Made by a program: the position numbers and the translations under genes. From Paraphysomonas bandaiensis (taxonomy: Eukaryota > Chrysophyceae), in contig CBFFRP010000296.1 in the NCBI GenBank assembly GCA_965644295.1, forward strand, positions 310,001 through 374,000: a DNA stretch of 64,000 nt, given 5' to 3'. Within the stretch, counting starts at the first letter, position 1, and each line of letters opens with the position of its first letter. A model generated the notes under the pieces. That model was not told where the DNA came from, did not search any database, and was given only the letters and a program-made list of their open reading frames with translations. This document shows positions 1-10,307 of this stretch, piece after piece.

Positions 1-738
1 TCCATCACCCAAATAAGGGAAACTGCATTTCAATCGCATAAAAATGTGCTACACGAAATACAGAGAACTCAGACCTTACCCAACTGGATCACATCTGCAC
101 TACGGAGACTCTCCAGCAGAGCCTGGAATCCCTCCATCCCACAGGTCGAGAGATACTGGACTGGAACCATCACAGCAGCCCAACTGGAAACGGTCTTCGG
201 AGATGACATACACAACCACCTGACGGCTCACAGTCTACGGAACCTAGAAACAGTGGTTATTAATCTCCTGCAACCGCTTTACACTGCAGCGAAGCTTATG
301 TTACAGGATCGCGGTTGTCGCTATATCACCATGTCCAAAAGGCCGCCCAGGCTACTCCCGAGACCCCGTCCGAAACGCAGTCAGTCAAGACAACGTCCGA
401 GAGTCCTTCGACTACTAGGGGTCCAACGAAGACCCCCCACAGCGTATCCGACTCCAGACACACGTGCACACCTCACAGGTCCTACCCGACAGAGCACTGG
501 ACTGCCCAGACCTCCACAACGCCGACGGCTTCGACAACTCTATCTACACCCGCGGCCCCACAGGAGCACAGTAACACATACTACAAACCCAACTCCTCCT
601 CCCAACAATCCCCACCACTCCCAACCCACACATCTGGAACTAGGTGCACTCAGGACCCTAATTCAGAATGCTGAGCCCCCTCCAAAACCAATGGAGACCC
701 ATCCCAAAGGGAGACCCCCAGATCAAAAGCGCCGGTGA
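1..738 (+). pseudogene. LINE-like ORF 3' fragment, open at the window edge
   Basis: Frame 1 is open from the first base and reads as ordinary protein for about 100 residues (for example LPNWITSALRRLSSRAW), then turns into an Arg/Pro-rich stretch with no protein character. From about 315 the third frame instead reads as Thr/Ser/Pro-rich protein, so a frameshift near 300-320 is likely. It is followed directly by the RepA repeat, whose 3' end also follows the LINE at 12.4-14.0 kb, so I infer the C-terminal part of a related non-LTR retrotransposon ORF. No reverse transcriptase motif is present in this piece. A degenerate host exon is the alternative. Confidence 0.35.
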
Positions 739-782
739 GTCCACGGACACACGATAAAGGCGAATTTCATATCACACAAAAA

Positions 783-979
783 GAACGGAAGTGGTTGCAC
801 CTTGGTGCTTGCGGCGACGCACAAGCAGCTTTCGTAGCGTTAAATAGTAGGATAAAAGAGTTTGTATTGATTAGTTACGGGTAGTGGTCTAACTAGTATG
901 ACTAGCATTCTTCTAGCCACTAATTGATGCAAGGTCTCAACGCCTATTGCTAAATAATCAGACATTCACTACTTCACTA
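783..979 (+). repeat. RepA, short structured dispersed repeat, copy 1
   Basis: About 200 bp that recurs at 21311-21500, with its 5' part also at 12331-12380 and 22300-22385. It opens with a GCACC-TT-GGTGC inverted repeat (797-808), then a hairpin at 807-826: stem TGCG/CGCA closed by a GCGA tetraloop, with a CA bulge below. The 3' end (CTATTGCTAAATAAT, then AGACATTCACTA) resembles the sequence just after the LINE ORF at about 14034, suggesting a SINE-like partner of that LINE. Confidence 0.6.
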
Positions 980-1299
980 GATCCTGATGTGCCAGTGGAG
1001 AACGAGAAGTAGTTACGATTCTTAGTCTATTACTTCACTAACTTAGTAATTAAGGGAGTACTACACTACATATAACTTCTATCAGCGGTATTATCTACTT
1101 AGGTATTAATGAGCCATTGTAATTGCCGGGGCATTTTTGAAAAATGCCATTATAATTGTCGGGAACTGGACTACCAACGGGCCATTAATGGTTACCAGGC
1201 CTTGATTGGCGCTACCATTAATGGTAATTTATGACTATTATCTATTATAATTTTGCGGGGAACTTTCACCAATGGGCCACTAACGGTTGCCAGGCCCTG
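980..1299 (-). mobile_element. hAT element end fragment, same family as 60107-60864
   Basis: Read on the minus strand, this segment begins CAGGGCCTGG at 1299 and carries several CCATTAATGG and CCGGCAATTATAATGG-like subterminal motifs. It then matches the 60107-60290 end of the second hAT element through to CCACTGGCACATCA. Part of the terminal region looks duplicated internally (a second CAGGCCTTG near 1197-1203). Only one end is present, so this is a truncated or nested remnant abutting RepA. Confidence 0.6.
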
Positions 1300-1847
1300 G
1301 CTCAAACCTTGAAAGGACTGGGCGCTGTTTTGCTCCAAATATGTCCCTTCATCTTCAGCATCATTCGTCAGACCAAATTAATTCAACCAAATTGACTAGA
1401 TCCAATAATAATACCCAGGCAAAATAGGGATAAAAACTACTAGTATGTATCGAGTATAAGAGTTGTATACAGTATACAGAATTATAAAAGTAGATGCAAC
1501 AATGATGTCAGAAATTAATGGTTTCGGCTCTAATAGTCAAGTTCGAGGATTTATCTTTGCCCTATCGATTGGGCACCCAATGTGAAGAACTCGAGAAGTG
1601 TGCATTACAAGACGCTATATATTCCAAAGTGTATCACAAATCAGCGTGGGAACACCAATGGTGGTTTGTCTATAATAACAGAGAGCACCAACAAAAAAAC
1701 TACTTTGGTCGGAGAAGTTGTCGTTGCGTTGGCTGTCATCACAGCACACTGCAACTATAAATGTCTTCTCGCGCCAAATTGTTTAACGGACGTGACGTGA
1801 ACTATTATAACTCTGTTAGCATAGTACGGCTACAAACACTACACTAA
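1300..1847. other. Intergenic, no gene supported
   Basis: AT-rich sequence. Two overlapping short open frames at 1518-1800 show no recognisable domain and no splice partners. A GTATACAGTATAC run lies near 1465-1477. This is the 3' flank of BRE1. Confidence 0.5.
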
Positions 1848-4800
1848 TTAATGTGTAAAGTACACCGTTTTCACGTCATCTTGACCAAACTTTTCACCAC
1901 ACGCAGGACATTTTCGGTTCCTACTGCGGAGATTCTCATCAATGCATTCCTTGCAAAACATATGAAAACACCGAGTAATTGCCACTTGTTTAAATCTATC
2001 CTTGCACACCGAACACCGTAGCATGCTTAGCGTCATGTCTAGCATAGACGGCTCTTCATTTTCCTCAGATGGCTTGATCTCAGACACCATCTGCTCTGCC
2101 TGGGTGCGTCGGCATCTCTCTGCCTGCATTCTAAGTATACAAATATTACTATATCAACCGGAATTGAATAAATAAATCACTTATAAATTCATACAACAAT
2201 CTGAAGGTCATTCGTGACACAAACCTTTTCTTCCGCTCTGACTCACACTCATCAGATAATTCGTTACATCGATTCTTTAACTCCGACAATTTCTTTCTGT
2301 ACGCCATTAGGGCCTGTTCAGATTGGCTAAACTTCATCTCCAAGTCCTCCACTGTCTTATTGTGTGCTTCAGACGCAGTTCTGAGCTCCGTCAGGTTGGC
2401 CGTAGTTGATAATAACTCGTTACGAACGGCCTGTTCTGACTGCCGCATCAATGTAGCAGTCCCTTCAATTTGTTTTACATGTGCATTTAACTGTTCCAAT
2501 CTGGAGAGGGAGCATAATAATTATAAAATTAATATAAAGCGTTCAGAAAATATCAGGCATATGTACTACGAGTGTAGTACACCAGCTCGAAGTTACATTC
2601 CGTATCGAAGGAACTGACCTTTTCTTTATATCGGAATTCTTCTCCACCAATGCAGCTATGTCCTGATGCAGCTTTAAATTTTCTTGCGATAGTGCAATAT
2701 GCTTGTCTTGAACTTCCGCCAGTTGCTTTAATAATCTTGCATTCTGTTCCTTTGACTTCTCCTCATCAGCCGCTACCGCCTCAAGCTCCATTATTAAATC
2801 CTCCATATTGGCTTTAGCGTCCCTAAGCTCAGATTCTACATCTGACGCACGCGTCTGTGCTTGAGCTAATGCATGCTGAATGGCTGCTTTCCCGCTCCGC
2901 TGTACCTCTTCAGATGCAGGACTGGACTCATACACCATGCCTTCCTCTTGATCCGCAGCGGCTTCTCTTGCCCGTCGCTCCATTTCCGTCACCACAGTTT
3001 GCACCCTGTGTTCTAACTGTACCTCGCGATCTCGTGAGACAGCCAGATTCTTTTGTGTAAGCTCCAATGATTTATTCAAAGCAGTAATACGATCATTAAG
3101 TTTTGCTATACGACTGTGGGAGGAATCAATAAAGTTCTGCATCTCCGAAATCTGAGCAAAAGGAACACGCAAAATGAATATCAATAGAGTATTAATTTGA
3201 AATGAGAATGCATCTAACTACTATAGAATTATAGCGTGAATAAAAGGCGCTGATTCTCACCCGCAATTTCATGTCACTCATAGCCGCCGTTTCCACTTCA
3301 GCTTTTCTTAGCTTTTCGACAGCCTCATCCCTCTCCTCTCTACTTTTCTGTATACCTTCCTCAGCGGCGACAGAAATTTCCTCTATCTTATCTTCAGCCT
3401 TTTGTACTATTTCTTGTCTCATCCGCTCCAGATCGGTCACTGACGACTGAAGTGATGCTTTCTGGCAACGAGAGTATATCATTGTAATATACATGCCTAT
3501 ACCCCAACGTGAATACCTCTGCATTCAGTTCTGCAACTTGTTTGTTACACGCCTTTCGCAAATCTGCAAGTTGTTTCTGAACCCGGAGCAGCTCACCCCC
3601 TTCCTTCGAAATCTCCTGCTCTGACTATAACCACACATGTGAGACAAATGCTACAGTGATATATTTACACATGCATAATATAGTTTGAGCTGACCTGCTG
3701 TGACGACATGTATTCAGTAAGTGCTGTCTGAGCTTTCCGCGCACGTGACTCGGCATCAGCAATCTATAGTAGAAGATATCAGCAAATTTTCAACCAACAC
3801 CGCAGACCACGTTATACCTGCTGATTAAGAGTTTCAATTATCTCGTCATTCCTACCCGTCTGCTCTCTGTCAAGCACTTCATGCTGCTGCGCTGAGGACA
3901 CTTTTTCTGCAGTAACGTCCTCCGATATGTCCTCCGTCTCGCTAATTGAGGGAAGGTGTCCTGATACTTTATTGGAAGAAGAATGCTCCTTTGCCAACAA
4001 TGGGATGTCATGCGATGACGGATTGTCTGATAGGGAAGGAGTCGTGGCTGCTGTACCTTCAAATTTAGAGGCTGTAGATCCAATCAGAGGGGTACGCGAT
4101 GTATTAATGAGACGCTCCGCCTGACGCAGCTTTCGCTGCGTATATACGAGTTCACATTTAACATTTATTACTTCTTTCTGACATGCAACCAACTGGTCCT
4201 TGATGAGAAGTATCTCCGCCTGGGTAGCTCGAGTGCTTGACAGCGAATCAATTTTTTCGCATAGAAGTCCATTGGACTTATTATTGATGACAGTACAGAG
4301 CTTCTGAATTTGCTTCTTAGTGAACTCCAATTTTCCGGAGAGTTGATCTCTAACAGTATCCAATCCAATACTATCCATATCATCTAGACAGTGATTGCGT
4401 GCAACATCAATATCCTTTTCCGTGGACCACTCGTCCACATATAACGCATCTATAATACTGTGTGGTATGTTTTCAAAGTACGAACTTCCAGAATCAAGAA
4501 ATAGTTTTAGTAAACTGGAGAATGGCTCAGAGGTAGACATCTCTTTCTCTCCTATGGTTTGGAGCAAAGACGAAATGTCGCTCTCAAACTATCACATCAA
4601 GACAATATAAGAACCACTTCAATGACACCACACATGACACAATACACATATATTGCATACCTGGTTCCAAACTCTATCAATGAACCCTATAGTCTCCTCC
4701 AACTGAGCGTACTGTTTGTTGTATGTCTCTATACGAGATCTCAACTCTCTCAGTAATCGTCTCTGTCGTCTCAGTTCGATACTCATCTCTTTATTCTGAT

Positions 4801-5006
4801 GAACCAAATAGAGAGACGTGTCTGCAGATGAGTGACCCTATCAGAACCACCCCATCACATACACAAACACAAGCATACACAGGGCAGCATACCTCATCGC
4901 CTGTATGACTGTCTTTAGTTACATGACTGTCTGTATGGGCCCTCTTTAGTTTAGGAGGACTATCCACAGACAGCCCTTTGCCTATCTGCTGCGCTGATCG
5001 CTTCAT
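1848..5006 (-). CDS. BRE1: BRE1/RNF20-type E3 ubiquitin ligase (histone H2B)
   Basis: Nine exons on the minus strand: 4893-5006, 4661-4837, 3818-4582, 3695-3763, 3517-3618, 3261-3461, 2619-3151, 2225-2500 and 1848-2130. All junctions are GT-AG and all phases agree, giving 839 aa. The N-terminus is short and basic (MKRSAQQIGKG, PPKLKRAH). Almost the whole middle is heptad-rich coiled coil. The last 60 residues form a C3HC4 RING (CSVC, CFHMFCKEC, KCPACGEKFG) ending in VYFTH, as in RNF20/RNF40 and yeast Bre1. The family monoubiquitinates H2B with Rad6 in the nucleus; length lies between yeast (about 700) and human (about 975). The start is the first ATG in the basic segment. Introns are 45-120 nt. 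Function is inferred from the RING plus the BRE1-like architecture. Confidence 0.9.
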
Positions 5007-5241
5007 GAGCACAGAGAGGGCTGGGACATGGGGGTAGAGGTGAGAGGTGTGTGACTGATAGTGACTGGAGATAGTCTGTTAACAAGCATATACAGCACAC
5101 GCACATCCTCATACATAGACATACCATACATACTGCTGTACATATACATACATATACATACATATACATACGCCGCCGTACAGTTGATACTTCTACACAC
5201 ACGAGTGTGACACCAACTGAAAATATTTGAAATACTATACT

Positions 5242-5262
5242 GGTATACAGTCAGGAATACAG
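5242..5262 (-). promoter_or_regulatory. GGTATAC/AATACAG motif upstream of BRE1
   Basis: GGTATACAG followed after 3 nt by GAATACAG, about 240 bp upstream of the BRE1 ATG. The same pair of half-motifs occurs upstream of DUS1/NFACT, FPPS/RBM34, GT61/kelch and the NEK-like gene (see findings). A regulatory role is inferred from recurrence only. Confidence 0.4.
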
Positions 5263-5287
5263 AGACTGGGCACAATTATTCTTGGTT

Positions 5288-5440
5288 GCTCTAGATATGC
5301 ATGATGAGGCTCTGGATATGCATGATGAGGCTCTGGATATGCATGATGAGGCTCTGGATATGCATGATGAGGCTCTGGATATGCATGATGAGGCTCTGGA
5401 TATGCATGATGAGGCTCTGGATATGCGTGATGAGGCTCTG
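5288..5440. repeat. 21-bp minisatellite, 7 copies plus a partial
   Basis: Seven tandem copies of GCTCTGGATATGCATGATGAG with only two substitutions, plus GCTCTG. Because 21 is a multiple of 3, several frames stay open; the minus frame gives repeated EPHHAYP. It sits about 280 bp upstream of the BRE1 start and I do not call it coding. Confidence 0.85.
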
Positions 5441-6196
5441 TGTTAGTGAATGGCTTCAACGATAACCCCACAGAACCTACGCATGCTCATTACAAGCAGT
5501 TGAAATGGCTGAGGGGATGGTTTTATAGAGTGTTGTGTTCTGCATTATGGTTACACTGCTGGATAGAGCGTATGCAATATACTTACACTGATTGCGGTCA
5601 TACCTGTCGATATATGTATTGATTAATTGCATAGCGAAAGGTATGTCACTGGTGGTATCACTACTCTCTGGGTTAGCAGATTAACCTTCTTCATTGGGCG
5701 TCATACTTCGGAATGTTGTGAGATATTTCTCCGGTCGAACCCTCCATTCGCTACTATACTCTTACCCTGTGGACACTCACGGGAATTTTAAAGCATCATC
5801 TCTTAAGCTAAATGTTTTGATACTGGCTATTATGATTATTAACTATATACTTTTGTTGGTGGTGTTCGTTTTTTACGCTTACTTCAGAGCATCCATAAGA
5901 GCGAAGGTGGTCATCTCAGTGGATTGTTCTGTGTTTTAGTTTCAGCTATTCCTTCTAAGAACTATGCAGGAAACCGATAGGCTATAGAATTATATAGATT
6001 GTCCCATTCGTGTTCAGAAAAAATATATGACTCCATGTTCACCATGAAAACGAGAATAGTTATAAGTTATAATTTCAAATGATCCACAACAACCATAAAA
6101 TAATATGTTATTTCAAGCCAATTATATGCGTTTTAATAATATGGGCTCGTGAAAAGCGCCACAGCAACAAGCTGAGACATCGGTGTGCAGCAGTCT
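5441..6196. other. Intergenic between the PLAC8-like gene 3' end and BRE1
   Basis: No gene supported. A 5694-5939 open frame contains a hydrophobic stretch but has no homology I recognise and no splice context. The rest is AT-rich. Confidence 0.4.
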
Positions 6197-7330
6197 TTAG
6201 AGTGTTTTCACGTTTTCCACAGGGATACCTGTGACAGTCGAGACTGAATGATCTCCGGGAGCATAATGAACGGCCGATGGAACCACTTCACCACGAATGT
6301 ATTGAGCTGAATTTGTTGAGTTACAGTACCTTGGTGGTACCCCACCACTTACGGAGTTCATCTCAACACCACCTACCGGCTGTTGTGTTGCGATGGTGTT
6401 GAATATCGTGACGCCCCCAGGAGCCCCGACTGATACTACCGTCGGGGTAGAGGAAATACGTGGAGTATACCCTGCTAAGTACCTCCTTTCAAGTGTATCT
6501 TCCTGCGCTTCCTCACGAATGTTGACTTCTTGAGATAACTGCATCGATACCGCGACGAACAAGCCATAGACACACACATAAATGGGACAAAATGAACCCC
6601 CCACGAAGTCCGCGAAGCACTTAAGGGCATATGGAACTACGCACTCTTCCACAAGATCATTCCCTTTTATTCTGTACTGGTAGCGAATCATATTGCGGGC
6701 TGTGCATAGATTTACGCACAGACACCTGCGAATTCACATGAACTCAACATCATCGACAATATGTCGACTCACCCCATGTACCATGGCATCCCCATTGACT
6801 TGTTAAGCATGTCTCCAATAGAGCATGGCATACAAAAAAATGAGTACAGACATTCACTCCAGCCTAAGCTATTTCCAAGTGGGGTGCTAAATGACCCAGT
6901 GTTGTACGCATTCCCACCATCAGTAACAGGTGAGCCAAATCGTTTTGTCGTCTGATACAACTGGTTGGCTGAACAGCACGGACAAAATGTTGTCATGTAG
7001 CAATCTGTACATGAACATGATCAGTTCTCTGCTTACATTAGAATAAGAAACACACCATTACACCCGTCTCCCTGAATACCATACGAGCTCCTCACCATCC
7101 ATCTGAACACAAGACGTCACCCACATCGCTTCAATACATACCACTCACCTTGTCGCCACACATGAGGGGCAGAAGAAGTTAAACAAACAAGAGCTTCCGT
7201 CAAGATAGGTGCGAGCTTGCGCCACTGCGCATGGGGCACAGCACCAGGAGAACACACACGCGTCCATCTCTCCGACATCACAGATCGAGATCGCAAATTC
7301 TGGATTATTTGATGTAGGAACACGTTCCAT
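6197..7330 (-). CDS. PLAC8-family cysteine-rich membrane protein, two PLAC8-like units
   Basis: Four exons: 7149-7330, a 41-nt micro-exon 7062-7102, 6773-7004 and 6197-6725; GT-AG and phase-consistent, 327 aa. Unit 1 shows CAPCAVAQARTYLDG, then FFCPSCVATR, joined by the micro-exon to RWMVRSSYGIQGDG and on to FCPCCSANQLYQ. Unit 2 shows GWSECLYSFFCMPC, then RNMIRYQYRIKGNDL. Both follow the PLAC8/DUF614 pattern of Cys-rich helices separated by a basic R..R...I.G turn. The tail is Thr/Val/Gly-rich and probably disordered. Bases 6539-6604 could be an extra in-frame 66-nt intron (GTGGGG...ATGCAG); removing it would bring CVVPYALKCFADF next to QLSQEV, closer to the family. Members are plasma-membrane proteins linked to cell size or metal handling, but the role here is unknown. 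Divergent from the proteasome gene. Confidence 0.75.
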
Positions 7331-7897
7331 GATGTGGAATAACAATAAGAAGGGGGTTACTTCCTATTCCAGTCCACGATACAGAGTATATATAACCACC
7401 GCACTCTTCTACTGTGCGTGTACCTGACTGTATATCGAGATAATTATATAAAATCTATAGACACCACCAGGAGAACACATGCGGGTGAAGTGGGAAATTT
7501 CTGTGTATGTATGTATGTACGTATGTATGTATGTATGTACGTATGTATGTATGTATGTATGTATGTATGTATGTATGTATGTATGTATGTATGTATGTAT
7601 GTATGTATGTATGTATGTATGTATGTATGTATGTATGTATGTATGTATGTATGTATGTAGGTAGGTAGGTAGGTAGGTATGTATGTATGTATGTATGTAT
7701 GTATGTATGTATGTATGTATGTATGTATGTATGTATGTATGTATGTATGTATGTATGTATGTATGTATGTATGTATGTATGTATGTATGTATGTATGTAT
7801 GTATGTATGTATGTATGTATGTATGTATGTATGTATGTATGTATGTATGTATGTATGTATGTATGTATGTATGTATGTATGTATGTATGTATGTATG

Positions 7898-7929
<32 letters not shown>

Positions 7930-8157
7930 TGTATGTATGTATGTATGTATGTATGTATGTATGTATGTATGTATGTATGTATGTATGTATGTATGTATGT
8001 ATGTATGTATGTATGTATGTATGTATGTATGTATGTATGTATGTATGTATGTATGTATGTATGTATGTATGTATGTACAGGTAGTAGTGTAGAGGGTATG
8101 TATGTGTGTTGTTTATATATTAATATTCATATAAATATACACATAACAGCAAGTAGC
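7331..8157. promoter_or_regulatory. Divergent promoter region, PLAC8-like / PSMB5
   Basis: The only sequence between the two start codons. A TATATAAC box lies at about 7387-7394, roughly 57 bp upstream of the PLAC8-like ATG. Most of the rest is a (TATG)n array that stops about 80 bp before the PSMB5 ATG. Confidence 0.5.
7503..8076. repeat. (TATG)n microsatellite array 1
   Basis: About 570 bp of near-pure TATG, with early TACG variants, a block of TAGG units at about 7656-7680 and a 2-nt phase shift near 7900. Tetranucleotide periodicity keeps all frames open as YVCM repeats, which are artefacts. The array lies wholly inside a head-to-head gene gap. Confidence 0.95.
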
Positions 8158-9500
8158 ATGACATCAATAGGAAGTAATATTCTAGATATTGGGACATCCA
8201 AGTGGGGTGCGGATGCCAATAGGATGGAGCATGTGGATGATTCTATGGTTCCGTCGCACATGATGTTGCCTGCTGTGCAGAATGTGAGTGTCTCTGCAGC
8301 TGCCTGACTCGCCTCTTATCTGGTGTTGCTTCATATGCAGCCTGCGGAATTTTGCCGCACAAACTTTTCGGTTGAGAAGGGTAAGGATTATGAGCAGGAT
8401 ATTAAGTTCTTTAAGGGCACCACTACTCTTGCGTTCAAGGTGAGCAGATGTGCGGAACATGAACACGTGACTGATATATATGCAGTTTCAAGGTGGCGTA
8501 GTGGTGTCTGTGGATAGTAGAGCTACACAGGGTCCATATATTGGTACGTTATGATTTTTATTTATTTTTGCAAAATAATATTTTATATTTCAGCCTCACA
8601 GTCCGTGAAGAAGGTTATTGAAATCAACCCATTCCTTCTCGGTACAATGGCTGGTGGGGCAGCTGATTGCCAATTTTGGGAACGCGATCTTGGCCGCCAG
8701 TGTCGTCTTTATGAGCTCAGAAACAAGGAGAGGATTTCTGTAGCAGCCGCGTCAAAGCTGCTCTGCAATACAATGTACGCGATTTCCTAATATTGGAAAT
8801 AACTGGTTGACTTGCATTGTGTTGAGATGCTCGGTATTATATATATATGACCGCAAGCATGAAAGAAGGAACACGTACACTATTAGCTTGTTAATGGTAA
8901 CCCTTGTGTAGGTATGCATACCGCGGGTACGGTCTAAGTATGGGTACAATGGTGACAGGATGGGACAAAACCGGCCCCCAACTCTATTATGTAGACAATG
9001 ATGCTACCCGTATTCATGGTGACCTTTTCAGTGTTGGCTCGGGGTCTACATATGCCTACGGTGTGCTTGACAAGTGAGTGTTTTTTGTTCACCTTCGCTT
9101 TGAATGTTCTACTCCTATACTTATATGAGTTCTGGTCATCATATTAAAGTTTTTCGTAACTTGTTCTGTAGCCATTATCGCTACGACTTATCGGTGGAGG
9201 AAGCTATTGAATTGGGAAAACGCGCAATATTGCATGCGACTCATAGAGATGCCTATTCCGGTGGAATCAATAATGGTAAGACTCTTATATATATGCGGTA
9301 TTTTAGAATACCTTGTTGTGGAGTTTCCCTAGCTGACATATTTCATACAATATTTGTTTGATTGTATCGTCCTAGTGTACCACGTTGGTGAGAATGGTTG
9401 GACCAAAGTGTGGAGCAATGACACCACGGATATGTACTACAACTACTACCCACTTCCCATAACCGTACAGGATGGTGAAGAAGAGAAAATGATTATGTAA
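8158..9500 (+). CDS. PSMB5: 20S proteasome subunit beta type-5, chymotrypsin-like
   Basis: Seven exons: 8158-8283, 8341-8439, 8486-8543, 8594-8774, 8912-9073, 9172-9275 and 9376-9500; all GT-AG and in phase, 284 aa. A 68-residue propeptide ends at Gly before Thr69 ([13 protein letters not shown]), the N-terminal nucleophile of active beta subunits. SVDSRAT and [13 protein letters not shown] follow as in PSMB5/Pre2, and the C-terminal part keeps [12 protein letters not shown] and RDAYSGG. The active-site Thr, Asp and SGG elements are all present, so the subunit should be catalytically competent. It acts in the cytosolic and nuclear 20S core. The start is the ATG whose exon joins in phase 80 bp after array 1. 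Confidence 0.95.
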
Positions 9501-10267
9501 ACTACATACTTTCGTGACTGAGTTCTTAATTATGGTAGATAGTATTGGGACTAATGGTAATGGTGTGTGTGGACGGAATCTGTTGGGTTTGGAAGCCACT
9601 AATAAGAAACTTCCTGTCCATATGTAATAACGCCACGCGATGTGTTGAATTTCTCTATACCTACATATGATGAAATATTTAGTCTAGTCTAATTGGTTGA
9701 ATTACCTAGTCACACTAAATTCTTTTTTCCATTGATTACACATTGTGACATTATTGCTCACACCACACCAGGGCTGTGTAACAATTAATTGCAATTATTA
9801 TTTCTAGAAGCTAGAAGCGCAATATTATATTAAGTGCTCAAGTATAGGACCATCATTAATATATGTATATATGTTCAATCTGAGTCTGAGAGAGTTTATA
9901 ATAGAAAGCTTCATTGACGACGTCTACCAGAAAGTCAGGTAACTGCAGAAGCAGGAAGCAGATATAAATATCGTGACGGTGAATCATCAATAATCAAATA
10001 TGATAAATCTCAACACTTCTCTATCTGCTGGTGAGCATCTGTTCTCAAAAACATCTGTTTATTATATGTTCACCAGTCAGCCCTAACTCTTATAATATTT
10101 ATTACAGTCATATATCAGTAACTGAATTTACTTCTATATTCACCAGTTACACCTATGAGTTGATTGTCCAATAATAGATCCTTAATAATATTGGTAAATT
10201 TTAAAAACAAATGAAAAATAAGTTTGAAATTAATAGTATATACATAAACTCAGGGTCCTTCCCTCGC
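9501..10267. other. Intergenic, no gene seen
   Basis: AT-rich sequence between the PSMB5 stop and the transposon block. A GGTGAGCATCTGTTC stretch at about 10029-10043 has a similar copy near 25993 (GGTGAGCATCCGTTC), hinting at another old dispersed repeat. Confidence 0.4.
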
Positions 10268-10307
10268 ACCTTTGTGTGGTACAAGGTACACTGATATAAG
10301 TGTCACT
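10268..10307 (+). repeat. RepC left part, split by the hAT insertion
   Basis: Matches the TTGTGTGGTACAA...ACAC segment of RepC at 22073-22105 and 46150-46170. Its continuation lies at 12140, on the other side of the hAT element, and both sides end in GTGTCACT. Confidence 0.7.

Noticed and set aside
1518-1800. Two overlapping 72-80 aa frames
   Set aside because: No domain, no paralogue, no splice context.
5288-5440. CRISPR-like repeat array
   Set aside because: Contiguous tandem units without spacers in a eukaryotic genome.
5235-5471. 78-aa EPHHAYP repeat frame on the minus strand
   Set aside because: Produced by a 21-bp minisatellite with no start context, splice partners or homologues.
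6773-7148. Direct splice between the first and third PLAC8-like exons
   Set aside because: Phase 2 against phase 1; adding the 41-nt micro-exon resolves it and restores the family motif.
7418-8307. Long YVCM-repeat open frames on the plus strand
   Set aside because: Tetranucleotide (TATG)n sequence stays open in all frames; there is no codon-level signal. Same for 23456-24135 and 58427-58863 (YVCM and IHTY).
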